From a bacterium (GTDB taxonomy: Bacteria > Hydrothermota > UBA3073 > JACQXS01 > JAQTXJ01), in the NCBI GenBank assembly GCA_028716385.1, contig JAQUPX010000001.1:734613-798612 (forward strand): 64,000 nucleotides of DNA. Reading direction: 5' to 3'. The notes under the pieces are model-generated. The model saw nothing but the letters and a program-made list of their open reading frames with translations, searched no databases and was not told the DNA's origin. Of this stretch, positions 24,920 through 34,600 are shown piece by piece. Numbering within the stretch: position 1 is the stretch's first letter; the number at the start of each line of letters is the position of its first letter. The translations under genes were made by a program, and so were the position numbers.

Positions 24920-27292
24920 ATGTATTTATTTTTAGCTTTTCTTGCTCTTGTTCCTGCTACTTCAGCCGGAAGAACTCCTGTGAATAATAATACTACAATA
25001 CTGTACCCGTCATCAAAGGGAACTACGGATACATTAATGCCAACCCTCGCTTCTCCATTTTCCGGTTATAATCCTACCGATAGAGTAGAATACGAGGCAA
25101 CTAAACTTACTCCTGCAACCCCCTGCTCAGTAATTGCTATTATGCACGGTGTAACAGGAGATGCGGCAGGTTCAAAACAATGTAGTGTTTTTGTATGGAG
25201 TGATGCAAGTGGAAACCCGGGAACAAAATTATTTGGAACCGGTTATACTGCCTCATTTACAAGTGGAGAGTATAATTGGAACTATGTTCCACTATCCTCG
25301 CCTCTATATGTAGCAAGCGCTTTCTGGATTGGTAATCGCGAATGGACTTCTTCTGACCCTACAACCGCATTAGACCTTAGTTTAACTTCAAGTTGTCCAA
25401 CAAAATATGATTATGGACCAGGTTGGACTACTGATTCAAGGGATTATTGCCATGCTGCTGTAGTAAAATACCTTTCAACTGGTACACCAAGTATCAATGT
25501 AACTCCTGCTTCTGTTACATTCCAGATAGATAGTAATATTGCAGGCAAAAATTTTGCGCCGAAATTTACACCACCGGTATTAACCGAAGAAAACTCCAAA
25601 TTCTGGGAAAATATAGTTCCCGGTGAAATGCTTATCGGATATAAAAATTCTGTTGATGCCGAAAAAGCATCCTTGAAAGAACTCGGACTTACCCAAAAAG
25701 AAATAACTTTCGTGAATAGAGATATCGGTTCTAACATTATTCTTATTAAAACAACTGCAAATCTTGAGCAGGAAAAAGCTCTTCTGAGATCACTGAAATC
25801 CCATTCTAACATTTCTTTCGTAGAACCAAACAGAACGGGGGTACTTGAAGCAACTCCAAACGACCCGTATTTTGCAACCTTTCAATGGGATAAAGTAAGT
25901 ATGAATGCCCCTGCAGGTTGGGATTATGGATTCGGGAGTACAAGTATCTCAATAGGTATTATTGATTGTGGCATAGATTATACACACGAAGATTTAATCG
26001 ACAGGTTTACTACTATAAAAGGACATGATTATGTGAGTGGCGATAATGACCCGGCACCGGGAACAGGCGAACAACACGGGACTGCCTGTGCCGGTATCGC
26101 AGCTGCAACAATTAATAACAGTAAAGGAATTGCAGGTGTGGCAAATGCAAGACTTTATGCGCTCAGAGCCGCAACAACTGGCGTAGATGTAGCTAAAGTC
26201 GCACAATCTATTCAATGGTGCATAGATAACGGAGTAAAAATAATATCAATGAGTTTAAGTTTTGATAATAGCGATGCAACGCTTCAGACAAAATGTGACG
26301 CAGCATGGGCTGCAGGAATTATTCTTTTTGCTGCAAGCGGAAACAATGGACAGGAAGTAATAAGATACCCGGCAGGATATAGTTCGGTTATAGCGGTTGG
26401 TTCAATAGATACGTTTAATACCCATTCTTCTTTTAGTAACTCTGGTTCTCACTTAGACCTTGTTGCACCGGGTGGTACACATGCCGGTGGAGCACAAACC
26501 CAAGATATTGCTTGTCCTATACCGGGGAATCAATATACAACCGGTTGGGGAACTTCATTTGCTACTCCTAACACCGCAGGCGCAGCTGCTCTTATATGGT
26601 CATTGAAATCGTCTCTCACAAACCAACAATTAAGGACTTTAATGGAAAATACTGCAACTGACCTCGGAACTGCCGGTTGGGATAAAGAATATGGTAATGG
26701 AAAAGTAAATATTGCTGCTGCACTGGCTGGGGGAACAATAGCCCCGGATACTGGGATAATTAATGTCCAGAACCAAAGTGGCGCAACCAGTGATCTTGAT
26801 GTTTCTAACATTACCTATAAATCATCGTGGGTTCAGTCCGTAAGTCCTAAAACATTTACTGTCAGTGTAGGAAGCTCTCAAGCGGTTACGATTATCGTTC
26901 AAGGCTCTTTACACACAGGCTATTATTATGATACTCTGTCTATTATATCTAACGATACTCACAACCCATACAAAGTGCCTTTAATACTAAAAGTGGGCGA
27001 TGTAGGAATAGAAGAATCCGAAGCCTCTATACAGAAATTCAATTTCAAAGTTTCTCCAAATCCAACGTCTAAGTTCGTATTCGTAAATTTCAACATTCCT
27101 GCAAGTAGCAATGTCACATTGAAACTTTACGATGCAACCGGAAGAATGGTAAGAACTATTGTTAACAATTCAAAATTCTCAGGCGACTATAATGCAAAAA
27201 TCAGTACGTCCGGCTTGTGCTCCGGAATCTATTTTGTATCACTAAAAGCAGGAGATACACGAATATCAAAGAAAATTACTTTAATCCAATAG
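24920..27292 (+). CDS. Subtilisin-family (S8) protease with T9SS sorting domain
   Basis: The protein has 790 residues from the ATG at 24920, which has GGGAGG at good spacing; a GTG 6 nt earlier lies too close but would add an Arg to the signal peptide. Order: signal peptide, an N-terminal beta module (25-190, shared with 20583 and 27465), an inhibitor-like prodomain (about 230-305, ending FVEPNRTG), and the S8 catalytic domain with Asp in GIIDCGIDYTHED (about 349), His in EQHGTACAG (about 386) and Ser in GTSFATPNTAG (about 546). A beta domain and sorting domain follow (VSPNPTSK, LKLYDATGRMVRT, KKITLIQ). It is probably exported and self-processed. TTGACA lies at 24834, and a terminator follows at 27318. 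Confidence 0.93.
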   Translation: MYLFLAFLALVPATSAGRTPVNNNTTILYPSSKGTTDTLMPTLASPFSGYNPTDRVEYEATKLTPATPCSVIAIMHGVTGDAAGSKQCSVFVWSDASGNPGTKLFGTGYTASFTSGEYNWNYVPLSSPLYVASAFWIGNREWTSSDPTTALDLSLTSSCPTKYDYGPGWTTDSRDYCHAAVVKYLSTGTPSINVTPASVTFQIDSNIAGKNFAPKFTPPVLTEENSKFWENIVPGEMLIGYKNSVDAEKASLKELGLTQKEITFVNRDIGSNIILIKTTANLEQEKALLRSLKSHSNISFVEPNRTGVLEATPNDPYFATFQWDKVSMNAPAGWDYGFGSTSISIGIIDCGIDYTHEDLIDRFTTIKGHDYVSGDNDPAPGTGEQHGTACAGIAAATINNSKGIAGVANARLYALRAATTGVDVAKVAQSIQWCIDNGVKIISMSLSFDNSDATLQTKCDAAWAAGIILFAASGNNGQEVIRYPAGYSSVIAVGSIDTFNTHSSFSNSGSHLDLVAPGGTHAGGAQTQDIACPIPGNQYTTGWGTSFATPNTAGAAALIWSLKSSLTNQQLRTLMENTATDLGTAGWDKEYGNGKVNIAAALAGGTIAPDTGIINVQNQSGATSDLDVSNITYKSSWVQSVSPKTFTVSVGSSQAVTIIVQGSLHTGYYYDTLSIISNDTHNPYKVPLILKVGDVGIEESEASIQKFNFKVSPNPTSKFVFVNFNIPASSNVTLKLYDATGRMVRTIVNNSKFSGDYNAKISTSGLCSGIYFVSLKAGDTRISKKITLIQ

Positions 27293-27317
27293 TGATTTAA
27301 AAACTCGTTTTGAACAG

Positions 27318-27350
27318 AAAGGGGTGAGGCTTCTCACCCCTTTTTGTTTT
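27318..27350 (+). terminator. Rho-independent terminator after the first subtilase
   Basis: GGGGTGAG/CTCACCCC stem (27321-27328 and 27333-27340) with loop GCTT and a T5-G-T4 tail. A nearly identical hairpin closes the paralogous gene at 29853. Confidence 0.92.
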
Positions 27351-27414
27351 GTAAATAACCGATAAATTATATATTAAGTTTTACACTAGCACCCTTGTAT
27401 TATAAAAAAAGTGA

Positions 27415-27443
27415 TTGACAAAACGACTAAGTTTTTCTATTTA
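27415..27443 (+). promoter_or_regulatory. Promoter of the second subtilase gene
   Basis: TTGACA (27415-27420) and TATTTA (27438-27443) with a 17-nt spacer, ending 21 nt before the ATG. It follows the terminator of the first copy, so the two proteases are separate transcription units. Confidence 0.55.
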
Positions 27444-27464
27444 GGATGTAAACAAGGAGGACAT

Positions 27465-29834
27465 ATGAAAAAGTTTTTATTTTCATTGATTTTACTTTTC
27501 TTTAGTGGACAGGTTTTTCCCGCACCGGTTCCTATTAAACCTGTTACGGCTACTAGTTCTACGCTGGATACCCTAATGCCAAACCTCTCAGCTCCTTTTA
27601 GCGGGTTGAACACTTCTGATAGGGTAGAGTTTGAGGCAACCAAAATTACTCCTGCATCCGCTTGTTCGGTAATTGCCGTTATGCATGGCGTAGTCGGAAC
27701 TGCTTTTGGCTCTAAACCCTGCAGTGTTTTTGTATGGAGTGATGCAAGTGGGAATCCGGGAACAAAATTATCCGGCATTTCTTATACGGCTGACTATTCA
27801 TCGGGAACATGGAACTGGAATACCGTTGCGCTTCCCTCTGCAGTATACGTAACGGGCCCTTTTTGGATTGGAAACCGCGAATGGACTGCTGCTGACCCTA
27901 CAACCGTATTGGACCAGACATTAACCTCAAGTTGCCCAACAAAATATAATTATGGGACCGGTTGGGTCAATGATGTATATGATTATGCTCACGCTGCTGT
28001 CGTAAAATATGTTTCAACGGGGGCGCCAAGTATAAATGTAACTCCTGCTTCTGTTACATTCCAGATAGATAGTAATATTGCAGGTAAAAATCTTGCACCG
28101 AAATTTACACCTCCCGTATTAACCGAAGAAAGCCCAAAATACTGGGAAAATATAGTTCCGGGCGAAGTGCTTATTGGATATAAAAGTTCTGTAGATACTA
28201 AAAAAGCTTCTTTAACAGAACTCGGGCTTACACAAAAAGAAATAACATTCGTGAATAGAGATATCGGTTCTAATATTATTCTTATTAAAACAACTGCAAA
28301 TCTTGAACAGGAAAAAGTTCTTCTTAAATCGTTAAAAACCCATTCTAATATTTCTTTCGTAGAACCTAATAGAACGGGGAAATTGGAATTAACTCCGAAT
28401 GACCCTTTATTTGCAACCTATCAATGGGATAAAGTAAATATGAATGCCCCTGCAGGATGGGAGTATGAGTTGGGAAGTACAAGTATTTCAATCGGAATTA
28501 TTGATTGCGGTATAGAGTATACACACGAAGATTTGGTTGATAGATTTACTACTGCAAAAGGATATGATTATATGGATAATGATAATGATCCAGCACCGGG
28601 AACAAGCGAACAACACGGGACTGCCTGTGCCGGTATTGCAGCTGCTACAATTAATAATAGCAAAGGAATTGCAGGTGTATCAAATGCAAGACTTTATGCA
28701 CTCAGAGTCTCAAATGCAACGACCCCGGATATGGCTAAAGTCGCCCAATCTATTCAATGGTGTATAGATAATGGAGTAAACATAATATCAATGAGTTTAA
28801 GTTTTGATGCGGGAAGCGCAACGCTTCAGACAAAATGTGATGCGGCATGGGCTGCAGGAATTATTCTTTTTGCCGCAAGCGGGAATAATGGGCAGGAACT
28901 TATAAGATATCCTGCCGGATATAGTTCGGTTATTGCGGTCGGTTCCATAACTAAACTTGATGCACGGTCTACTTTCAGTAACTATGGGACTCATTTGGAC
29001 CTTGTTGCGCCGGGTGGCGCACATACGGGAACACAAACCGACGATATTGCTTGTCCTATACTGGGGAATCAATATACAACGGGATATGGAACTTCGTTTT
29101 CTACTCCTAACGCCGCAGGCGCTGCTGCTCTTATATGGTCGTTAAAACCATCCTTAACAAACACACAATTAAGGGCTTTAATGGAAAATACCGCAACTGA
29201 CCTCGGAACCGCCGGATGGGATAAAGAATATGGCTACGGAAAAGTAGATATCGCCGCCGCATTAGCCGGGGAAACAGTAGCCCCGGATACCGGGATAATT
29301 AATGTCCAGAACCTTATAAGCGCAACCGGTAGTCTTGACGTTTCTAATATTACTTACAAAGCATCATGGGTGAAATCTGTAAGCCCAACAAGCTTTATGG
29401 TGGGATCAGGAAGTTCTCAGTCAGTTACTATTATCGTTCAAGGCTCTTTGCATACTGGATACTATTATGATACCTTGTCTATTATATCCAATGATGCTCA
29501 AAACCCATATAAAGTACCTCTTATACTCAAAGTCGGGAATACTGTTGGTGTAGAAGAGTCAGAGGTTTATGCGCAAAGATTTAACCTTAAAGTTTCTCCG
29601 AACCCAATTTCTAAGTTCTTATCGCTAAGTTTCAGTATTCCTGAAACCGGCAATATCACATTGAAACTTTACGATGCAACGGGAAGAATGGTAAGAACTA
29701 TCGTTAATAATGCCAAATTCTCAGGCGACTATAATGCAAAAATCAGTACAGCCGGTTTGTGCTCCGGAATCTACTTTGTTTCACTAAGAGCAGGAGATAC
29801 ACGAATATCAAAGAAAATTACTTTAATCCAATAG
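27465..29834 (+). CDS. Subtilisin-family (S8) protease with T9SS sorting domain, tandem paralogue
   Basis: The protein has 789 residues from the ATG at 27465, which follows CAAGGAGG; an upstream TTG in frame has no such site. The signal peptide is MKKFLFSLILLFFSGQVFPA. Architecture and most residues match the gene at 24920: N-terminal beta module, prodomain, Asp in GIIDCGIEYTHED, His in EQHGTACAG, Ser in GTSFSTPNAAG, and sorting domain. Differences cluster in the N-terminal module and in surface loops of the protease, so substrate range may differ. It arose by tandem duplication that carried the terminator hairpin along. All catalytic residues are intact. Confidence 0.94.
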   Translation: MKKFLFSLILLFFSGQVFPAPVPIKPVTATSSTLDTLMPNLSAPFSGLNTSDRVEFEATKITPASACSVIAVMHGVVGTAFGSKPCSVFVWSDASGNPGTKLSGISYTADYSSGTWNWNTVALPSAVYVTGPFWIGNREWTAADPTTVLDQTLTSSCPTKYNYGTGWVNDVYDYAHAAVVKYVSTGAPSINVTPASVTFQIDSNIAGKNLAPKFTPPVLTEESPKYWENIVPGEVLIGYKSSVDTKKASLTELGLTQKEITFVNRDIGSNIILIKTTANLEQEKVLLKSLKTHSNISFVEPNRTGKLELTPNDPLFATYQWDKVNMNAPAGWEYELGSTSISIGIIDCGIEYTHEDLVDRFTTAKGYDYMDNDNDPAPGTSEQHGTACAGIAAATINNSKGIAGVSNARLYALRVSNATTPDMAKVAQSIQWCIDNGVNIISMSLSFDAGSATLQTKCDAAWAAGIILFAASGNNGQELIRYPAGYSSVIAVGSITKLDARSTFSNYGTHLDLVAPGGAHTGTQTDDIACPILGNQYTTGYGTSFSTPNAAGAAALIWSLKPSLTNTQLRALMENTATDLGTAGWDKEYGYGKVDIAAALAGETVAPDTGIINVQNLISATGSLDVSNITYKASWVKSVSPTSFMVGSGSSQSVTIIVQGSLHTGYYYDTLSIISNDAQNPYKVPLILKVGNTVGVEESEVYAQRFNLKVSPNPISKFLSLSFSIPETGNITLKLYDATGRMVRTIVNNAKFSGDYNAKISTAGLCSGIYFVSLRAGDTRISKKITLIQ

Positions 29835-29852
29835 CGATTTAAGTTAAAGGAT

Positions 29853-29885
29853 AAGGGGTGAGATTTTCTCACCCCTTTCTTTTTG
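29853..29885 (+). terminator. Rho-independent terminator after the second subtilase
   Basis: GGGGTGAGA/TCTCACCCC stem (29855-29863 and 29867-29875) with a TTT loop and a T-rich tail TTTCTTTTTG. Confidence 0.9.
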
Positions 29886-30038
29886 TAAATCCTTGTCTAA
29901 AAAAATTCTTTCTCTGTGGTCTCTTGTGTAAAACTCTCTTTTATTTGTTAGTTTTTTAACCCTGAAACTTTTTTTATTCTTTGCGTTCGGAGTTTACCCC
30001 GCTAAGGCGGGGTGGTAAATCTTTTTTCTGTTTTCCAC

Positions 30039-30066
30039 TTGACAAAATTCATATAATTGTTAAATT
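30039..30066 (+). promoter_or_regulatory. Promoter of the DUF4340-like gene, probably leaderless
   Basis: TTGACA (30039-30044), 16 nt, TAAATT (30061-30066), then exactly 8 nt to the ATG at 30075. No Shine-Dalgarno sequence. Same geometry as the rpsM promoter. Confidence 0.6.
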
Positions 30067-30074
30067 GCCCTACA

Positions 30075-30992
30075 ATGAAATCTATAAAAAGTTTATTTTT
30101 AATACTTCTGTTATTAGTAATTGTCGGAGGAATTTATTTTTTAATGCAGAAAGCAAATTCTATATTAAAGACCCCGTTCAAGAATAAAGAAATTACCCAA
30201 ATAGAAGTCCAGGCTACGGATACCATTTGCAGGTTTGAAAAGATTGATAATAAATGGGAACTCGTTTCTCCTGTTAAATATCCTATGGATACTATGTTGT
30301 TTAGTAGATTCTTAGACGGACTCTCAAAATTGGAAATAGGACAAATAGTTTCTTCGAGAAAAGAAAAACACCAGGAGTTTGAAGTTGCAGAAAATGGAAT
30401 AAAAATTACAGCTTGGACCGGAAAAACCCCATTTACTTTTATACTTGGTAAACAATCTCCGGATTTCATAAATTCGTATGTTAGATTGCCGGATAAAAAT
30501 GAAGTTTACTTTGCCAGCGGAGTAATAAAATGGATGGTTAACAAAAGTTCTGATGAATGGCGAGATTCTTACATATTAGCATTTAATCCACAGGAACTTA
30601 GTAAAATAATGGTAAAAGATAAAGAAATAATATGCACTGACACACTCTGGACTTGTAATAACAAACCTGCAGATAAGAATAGAATGAAAGATGCCCAAAA
30701 CACTTTCTCCAACTTGAGAGCGGATGGTTTCTCCAAAGAAGCGTTTTTACCTGATTTTACAATAAAGCTTTTCTTGAGCAGCGGGGATAAAATATTGAAT
30801 ATAGGTAAAAAAATAAATGGTAAGTATCAATTAACATTAGATACAAATCCGACCGTATTCCTTATAAGTGAGCTTAAAATACAAAAACTGAACGATATTA
30901 TATTTCCTCCTAAACCTGAACCAAAGCCAAAACCGGAAGCTAAACAGAAAGTTAAGCAGGTAAAAGCCCCTAGCATTAAAGTAAACAAATAA
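30075..30992 (+). CDS. DUF4340-like membrane-anchored protein
   Basis: The protein has 305 residues from the ATG at 30075; a TTG 18 nt earlier overlaps the promoter. One N-terminal transmembrane helix (about 5-22) anchors an extracytoplasmic part. That part has the DUF4340 pattern: ITQIEVQATDTICRFEK, KWELVSPVKYPMDT, then SSRKEKHQEFEV, FTFILGKQSPDF and YVRLPDKNEVYFASG. DUF4340 proteins often accompany gliding or ABC-type transport genes, which are not adjacent here. The last 25 residues are Pro/Lys-rich (KPEPKPKPEAKQK) and likely disordered. Function unknown. Confidence 0.75.
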   Translation: MKSIKSLFLILLLLVIVGGIYFLMQKANSILKTPFKNKEITQIEVQATDTICRFEKIDNKWELVSPVKYPMDTMLFSRFLDGLSKLEIGQIVSSRKEKHQEFEVAENGIKITAWTGKTPFTFILGKQSPDFINSYVRLPDKNEVYFASGVIKWMVNKSSDEWRDSYILAFNPQELSKIMVKDKEIICTDTLWTCNNKPADKNRMKDAQNTFSNLRADGFSKEAFLPDFTIKLFLSSGDKILNIGKKINGKYQLTLDTNPTVFLISELKIQKLNDIIFPPKPEPKPKPEAKQKVKQVKAPSIKVNK

Positions 30993-31029
30993 TTCGGCTT
31001 TCATTTAGTTAAGATTCAAAAAGAATAAT

Positions 31030-31407
31030 ATGTTAATATTACTTTTTACTTTATTAGTAGAAAAACCCGATTCAACTTTATCCGAACCGGTTGTTGTTGA
31101 TTCTTTTTATCTTACCTGTCAAAAAACGGGACTATTAGAACAATACGAAGACGAATGGTTCACAATAGATAAGTTTCATCATTTTTCGTATAGTTTCGGT
31201 GCTACTGCTCTTATTTTTCATGTTTATCATTGTCAGTTAAATAACCCTACCCCGGGGGCACAAATGTTGTCTATTTCAACGACAGCTTTATTTGGTATAG
31301 GCAAGGAAGTATACGATAAATTTTGTAAGAAAACCCTCTTCAGTTATAAGGATTTAACTTTTGATGTGCTTGGAATTACTACCGCAGTCTTGCTCTTCGC
31401 TCACTAA
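31030..31407 (+). CDS. YfiM/DUF2279-like small membrane protein
   Basis: The protein has 125 residues. The pattern DKFHHFSYSFGATALIF, then TTALFGIGKEVYDKF, then FSYKDLTFDVLGI matches the YfiM/DUF2279 family, with its conserved His, the GKE.xD motif and the KDL..D.LG C-terminal motif. Two or three hydrophobic segments suggest envelope membrane location. It starts 37 nt after the DUF4340-like gene on the same strand and may be cotranscribed. There is no clear ribosome-binding site. The family has no firm function. Confidence 0.7.
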   Translation: MLILLFTLLVEKPDSTLSEPVVVDSFYLTCQKTGLLEQYEDEWFTIDKFHHFSYSFGATALIFHVYHCQLNNPTPGAQMLSISTTALFGIGKEVYDKFCKKTLFSYKDLTFDVLGITTAVLLFAH

Positions 31408-31439
31408 AATCTGCTAAAGAAAAAATAAAGAGGAAGCCG

Positions 31440-33596
31440 TTATCTCATCAAAATCAATTTTTTTGTTTCTTTGTATTCGCCTGCTATAAATTTTATGAAA
31501 TAAATACCCGATGACAAATCTTTTGCATTAAGAGTTGCCATATAAGTACCTGCTTGTTTTTCTTCATTGACTAATGTTTTTACCGCCCTACCCTCAATAT
31601 TATAAATCTTCAACAAAACTTTATTTTGTACAGGTACAAAGTAACTGATTACTGTTGATTTAATAAATGGATTTTGAAAAATCATTGATATTGTATTTTT
31701 GTGGATAGAGTTTGATTTCTCTTGCACTCCTATTGTTGCATCTTCAAGCACCCAGATTGCTCCATCTTCGTAACAGCTAACATAAACTTTATTATTATGT
31801 GGATTTACGGTAATTTCGTAAGGTTTTTTCCCAACCCCGACTATTTCTGCTATTGAGTTATTTAACCCCCTAATAACAGAAATATCGTTACTGCCTTCGT
31901 TTGCTACATAAGTACAATTGATATTTGAATTTGTACAGATAGAACGAGGAGATTTCCCGGCCGTTATCATACCTACAATTGAATTAGTCAATTCATCTAT
32001 TACAGACACATTATAATTTACAGAAGAATAATGAGCTATATAAATACGGTTAATAACTGGATTTACACATATATCATAGGGAGTATTAACTGCCAATCCA
32101 GCTGTAATAGAGTCGTTTAATCCATTAATCGTATAGATACTATTTGCTCCCAGATTAGCTACATAAACATTATTAGTATTTAGATTTATATCTATACCTT
32201 CTGGGGCTGTTCCCATTGTTATAGTATCAAAAACTGAATAATTGGTTCTATCCATTACAAACACAGAAGAAAACCTATCCGTTAAATAAAGTCTATTAGT
32301 ATTTGGATTAACAGCAATATTCCATGGGCTTCCGGGTATTTTCACTGTATCTATAATACAATTCGTTGAATCATTAATTACCGAAATTCTTCCATCATAC
32401 CAATGTGTAGCATATAACCGATTAATATCGGGGTCTACGTGGATATTAGAAATTCTATAATTAAGATTTATTGTATCTATAATTGAATCATTTTCGCCAT
32501 CTATTACAAAAATGTTTTTAGGGGTTTCAGGACTTGTGACATAAATATGTCCTGTAATTGAATCAACAGCAATAGCAGTAAGATGAATACCCGTTGTTAT
32601 TGTAGTTTGTATAGAATTTGTTGCTCCATTTATTACAAAAACATTGTTGCCTGCCGGGATTGATACATAAATATTATTATTACTGGCATTAATATCAATA
32701 CCCCAAAGAGATCCCCCAACTTCTATTGTGAATATATGAGTATTTGTTCCTCCATCAATTACTTCTACATTCCCATTCTCACTCACAGCATAAATCCTGT
32801 TGGTATTTGGATTAGCAACGATACTTTTAAGCCAATAACTAACTTTTAATGTAGTAACAACAGAATTTGTTATTCCATTTATTACATATATATTATCAGA
32901 ACCTCCCCATCCATTATTGTGTGCTACATAAATAAAATTGGTTTTTGGATTTACCGTAATTCCCCAAGCGAAACCACTTACTGTTAAAACTTTCAATAAA
33001 GTATCCGCATTCCCGTCAATTATAGAAACTTTTTCATAATTATAGCTGCAATGAGTTACGTAAATGTAGTTAGTATTAGGATTTACAGTAATACAGGAAG
33101 CACTCTCTCCGATTTTTATTGAGTCTATTATATTTCTAGTTGTTGCATCAATAACAAATACATTACCTATTAAATCATAGCTAGATGTTACATAAATGAG
33201 ATTAGTATTGGGGTTTAATGCAATTCCCCAAATAGGGTGACCAATATTCACTGTATCTATAACTGAATTGCTTGCTACATCAATTATAGAAATTCTATTT
33301 TTGTTTGAGACATAAACTAAATGAGTGTTTTGATTTGCACACAATAGAGAAGGCGTCTCTCCTATCGGTATTACTGTGATGATTTTATTAGTTTGTCCGG
33401 AAATTACAGATACATTTCCACTGCCGTAGTTTGCTATATAAATACGATTAAAAGCTGTATCTATCGCGACTCCCATCGGCTGGATACCGTTTCCTTTTTC
33501 AGGACCAACCCAAATAGTATCTACAACTGTAAGTTGTGCTGTTACATTACGTATACTAAAAACTATAAACAATAAAATCTTTAAAAAATTTTTCAT
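31440..33596 (-). CDS. Secreted YVTN-repeat (14-blade) propeller protein with T9SS sorting domain
   Basis: The protein has 718 residues. The signal peptide (MKNFLKILLFIVFSIRNVTA) is followed by 14 repeats of about 43 residues of the pattern NPNTNRIYVAN, then VSVIDGxTNSIIxTIxVG. These are YncE/YVTN-type blades, as in surface-layer proteins, and 14 fits two seven-bladed propellers. The last 85 residues form a T9SS sorting domain (FQNPFIKSTVISYFVP, LKIYNIEGRAVKTL, SGIYFIKF, KKLILMR). The start lies 5 nt after the stop of the upstream gene at 33601, so the two form an operon. No ribosome-binding site is evident before the ATG, which suggests coupling. Confidence 0.88.
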   Translation of the reverse strand: MKNFLKILLFIVFSIRNVTAQLTVVDTIWVGPEKGNGIQPMGVAIDTAFNRIYIANYGSGNVSVISGQTNKIITVIPIGETPSLLCANQNTHLVYVSNKNRISIIDVASNSVIDTVNIGHPIWGIALNPNTNLIYVTSSYDLIGNVFVIDATTRNIIDSIKIGESASCITVNPNTNYIYVTHCSYNYEKVSIIDGNADTLLKVLTVSGFAWGITVNPKTNFIYVAHNNGWGGSDNIYVINGITNSVVTTLKVSYWLKSIVANPNTNRIYAVSENGNVEVIDGGTNTHIFTIEVGGSLWGIDINASNNNIYVSIPAGNNVFVINGATNSIQTTITTGIHLTAIAVDSITGHIYVTSPETPKNIFVIDGENDSIIDTINLNYRISNIHVDPDINRLYATHWYDGRISVINDSTNCIIDTVKIPGSPWNIAVNPNTNRLYLTDRFSSVFVMDRTNYSVFDTITMGTAPEGIDINLNTNNVYVANLGANSIYTINGLNDSITAGLAVNTPYDICVNPVINRIYIAHYSSVNYNVSVIDELTNSIVGMITAGKSPRSICTNSNINCTYVANEGSNDISVIRGLNNSIAEIVGVGKKPYEITVNPHNNKVYVSCYEDGAIWVLEDATIGVQEKSNSIHKNTISMIFQNPFIKSTVISYFVPVQNKVLLKIYNIEGRAVKTLVNEEKQAGTYMATLNAKDLSSGIYFIKFIAGEYKETKKLILMR

Positions 33597-33600
33597 AATT

Positions 33601-34419
33601 CTAGTATAGTTTCACAATCTTTTTAACAAATTTATATTCTTTATTTACTCCCTCTAATTTCACATAATATATACCCGAAACTGCTTTTTTGCCGTTTCTA
33701 TCTCTACCATCCCATACTGTAGGTCCCCTCAACTTACGGATAACTTTGCCTGAGATATCATAAATTCCTATATCAAAAGGTTTATTTTTTTGCGATAAAC
33801 GACAAACAACGGTTTGAGAACGAAATGGATTTGGATATACATTGAATCCTGCAATTTCTTCTTTGGGTTTTTCTTCTATCCCTATTTTTTCTCCTCCTAT
33901 ATAAACATCGTCAATCCAGAATTCTCCCTCCGCAATTGCGCCACTCATACTAACACAAGCCCCACACCAAAATTTTATACCACTCACGGTATCATTATAC
34001 CCATAAGTCTTTTCCCATTTTACCCATATTGAATTCCTTCCCCCTGCGCTCCACTCGTCAACCCAAGTGCCATTTACTTTAACAGAAATTCCAACCGCCG
34101 ATGCGGTGTACTGATCCTGACCAGCAAAATCCTGACAGTAAACTCTGCAGGTACAATTTACTACCGGGAATATTTGCTGGGAAATTGCTATATTTGCCCG
34201 GGATGTTAGATGATTCTCTCTCGCATATAACTTACAACTCTGCGACGCTGAATGGTAAATTTCTGTGTCTGATTCTGCACTTGTAATTCCCTCTGTAGTA
34301 ATTACCCATCCCGTATCCCAGGGGACTTCATCAAATCCCGGGTTGCCAATAAGGTTCTGGGCTACAGCCGGAATTGTAAAAAGAGTTAATATTATTATGC
34401 CTAAGCTTTTTCTTTTCAT
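33601..34419 (-). CDS. Secreted protein with carbohydrate-binding-like module and sorting domain
   Basis: The protein has 272 residues from the ATG at 34419, which has AAGGA upstream; the frame is open 30 nt further but with no such site. The signal peptide (MKRKSLGIIILTLFTIPAVAQ) is followed by NLIGNPGFDEVPWDTGW, then SRANIAISQQIFPV and EFWIDDVYIGG. This layout is typical of CBM-like jelly-roll modules. The C-terminal 80 residues are a T9SS-type domain (YPNPFRSQTVVCRL, IYDISGKVIRKL, SGIYYVKLEG). TTGACA lies upstream near 34467. The ligand is unknown and the module call is by pattern only. Confidence 0.75.
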   Translation of the reverse strand: MKRKSLGIIILTLFTIPAVAQNLIGNPGFDEVPWDTGWVITTEGITSAESDTEIYHSASQSCKLYARENHLTSRANIAISQQIFPVVNCTCRVYCQDFAGQDQYTASAVGISVKVNGTWVDEWSAGGRNSIWVKWEKTYGYNDTVSGIKFWCGACVSMSGAIAEGEFWIDDVYIGGEKIGIEEKPKEEIAGFNVYPNPFRSQTVVCRLSQKNKPFDIGIYDISGKVIRKLRGPTVWDGRDRNGKKAVSGIYYVKLEGVNKEYKFVKKIVKLY

Positions 34420-34564
34420 TATATTCCTTAATTTATAATATGATTTCAAAATCTATATTTGTCAATCTTAAAAAACACCTTCTGTGAATCAAAAAACTCT
34501 TGTGCTAAGAACCTATGAAATTATATAAAAGCTCCGTATTCTATCCTCATTTTTCAGAAAGTGC

Positions 34565-34592
34565 TTGATTTTTTCCAAAAACACTCCATAGT
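34565..34592 (+). promoter_or_regulatory. Promoter of the TIGR03960-like gene, probably leaderless
   Basis: TTGATT (34565-34570), 16 nt, CATAGT (34587-34592), then exactly 8 nt to the ATG at 34601. The boxes are weaker than in the other examples; the geometry is the main support. Confidence 0.45.
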
Positions 34593-34600
34593 CATTCCTA

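Noticed and set aside
30057-30074. TTG start upstream of the DUF4340-like gene
   Set aside because: The TTG overlaps the proposed promoter and the added residues (LNCPT) do not fit a membrane anchor start; the ATG at 30075 fits better.
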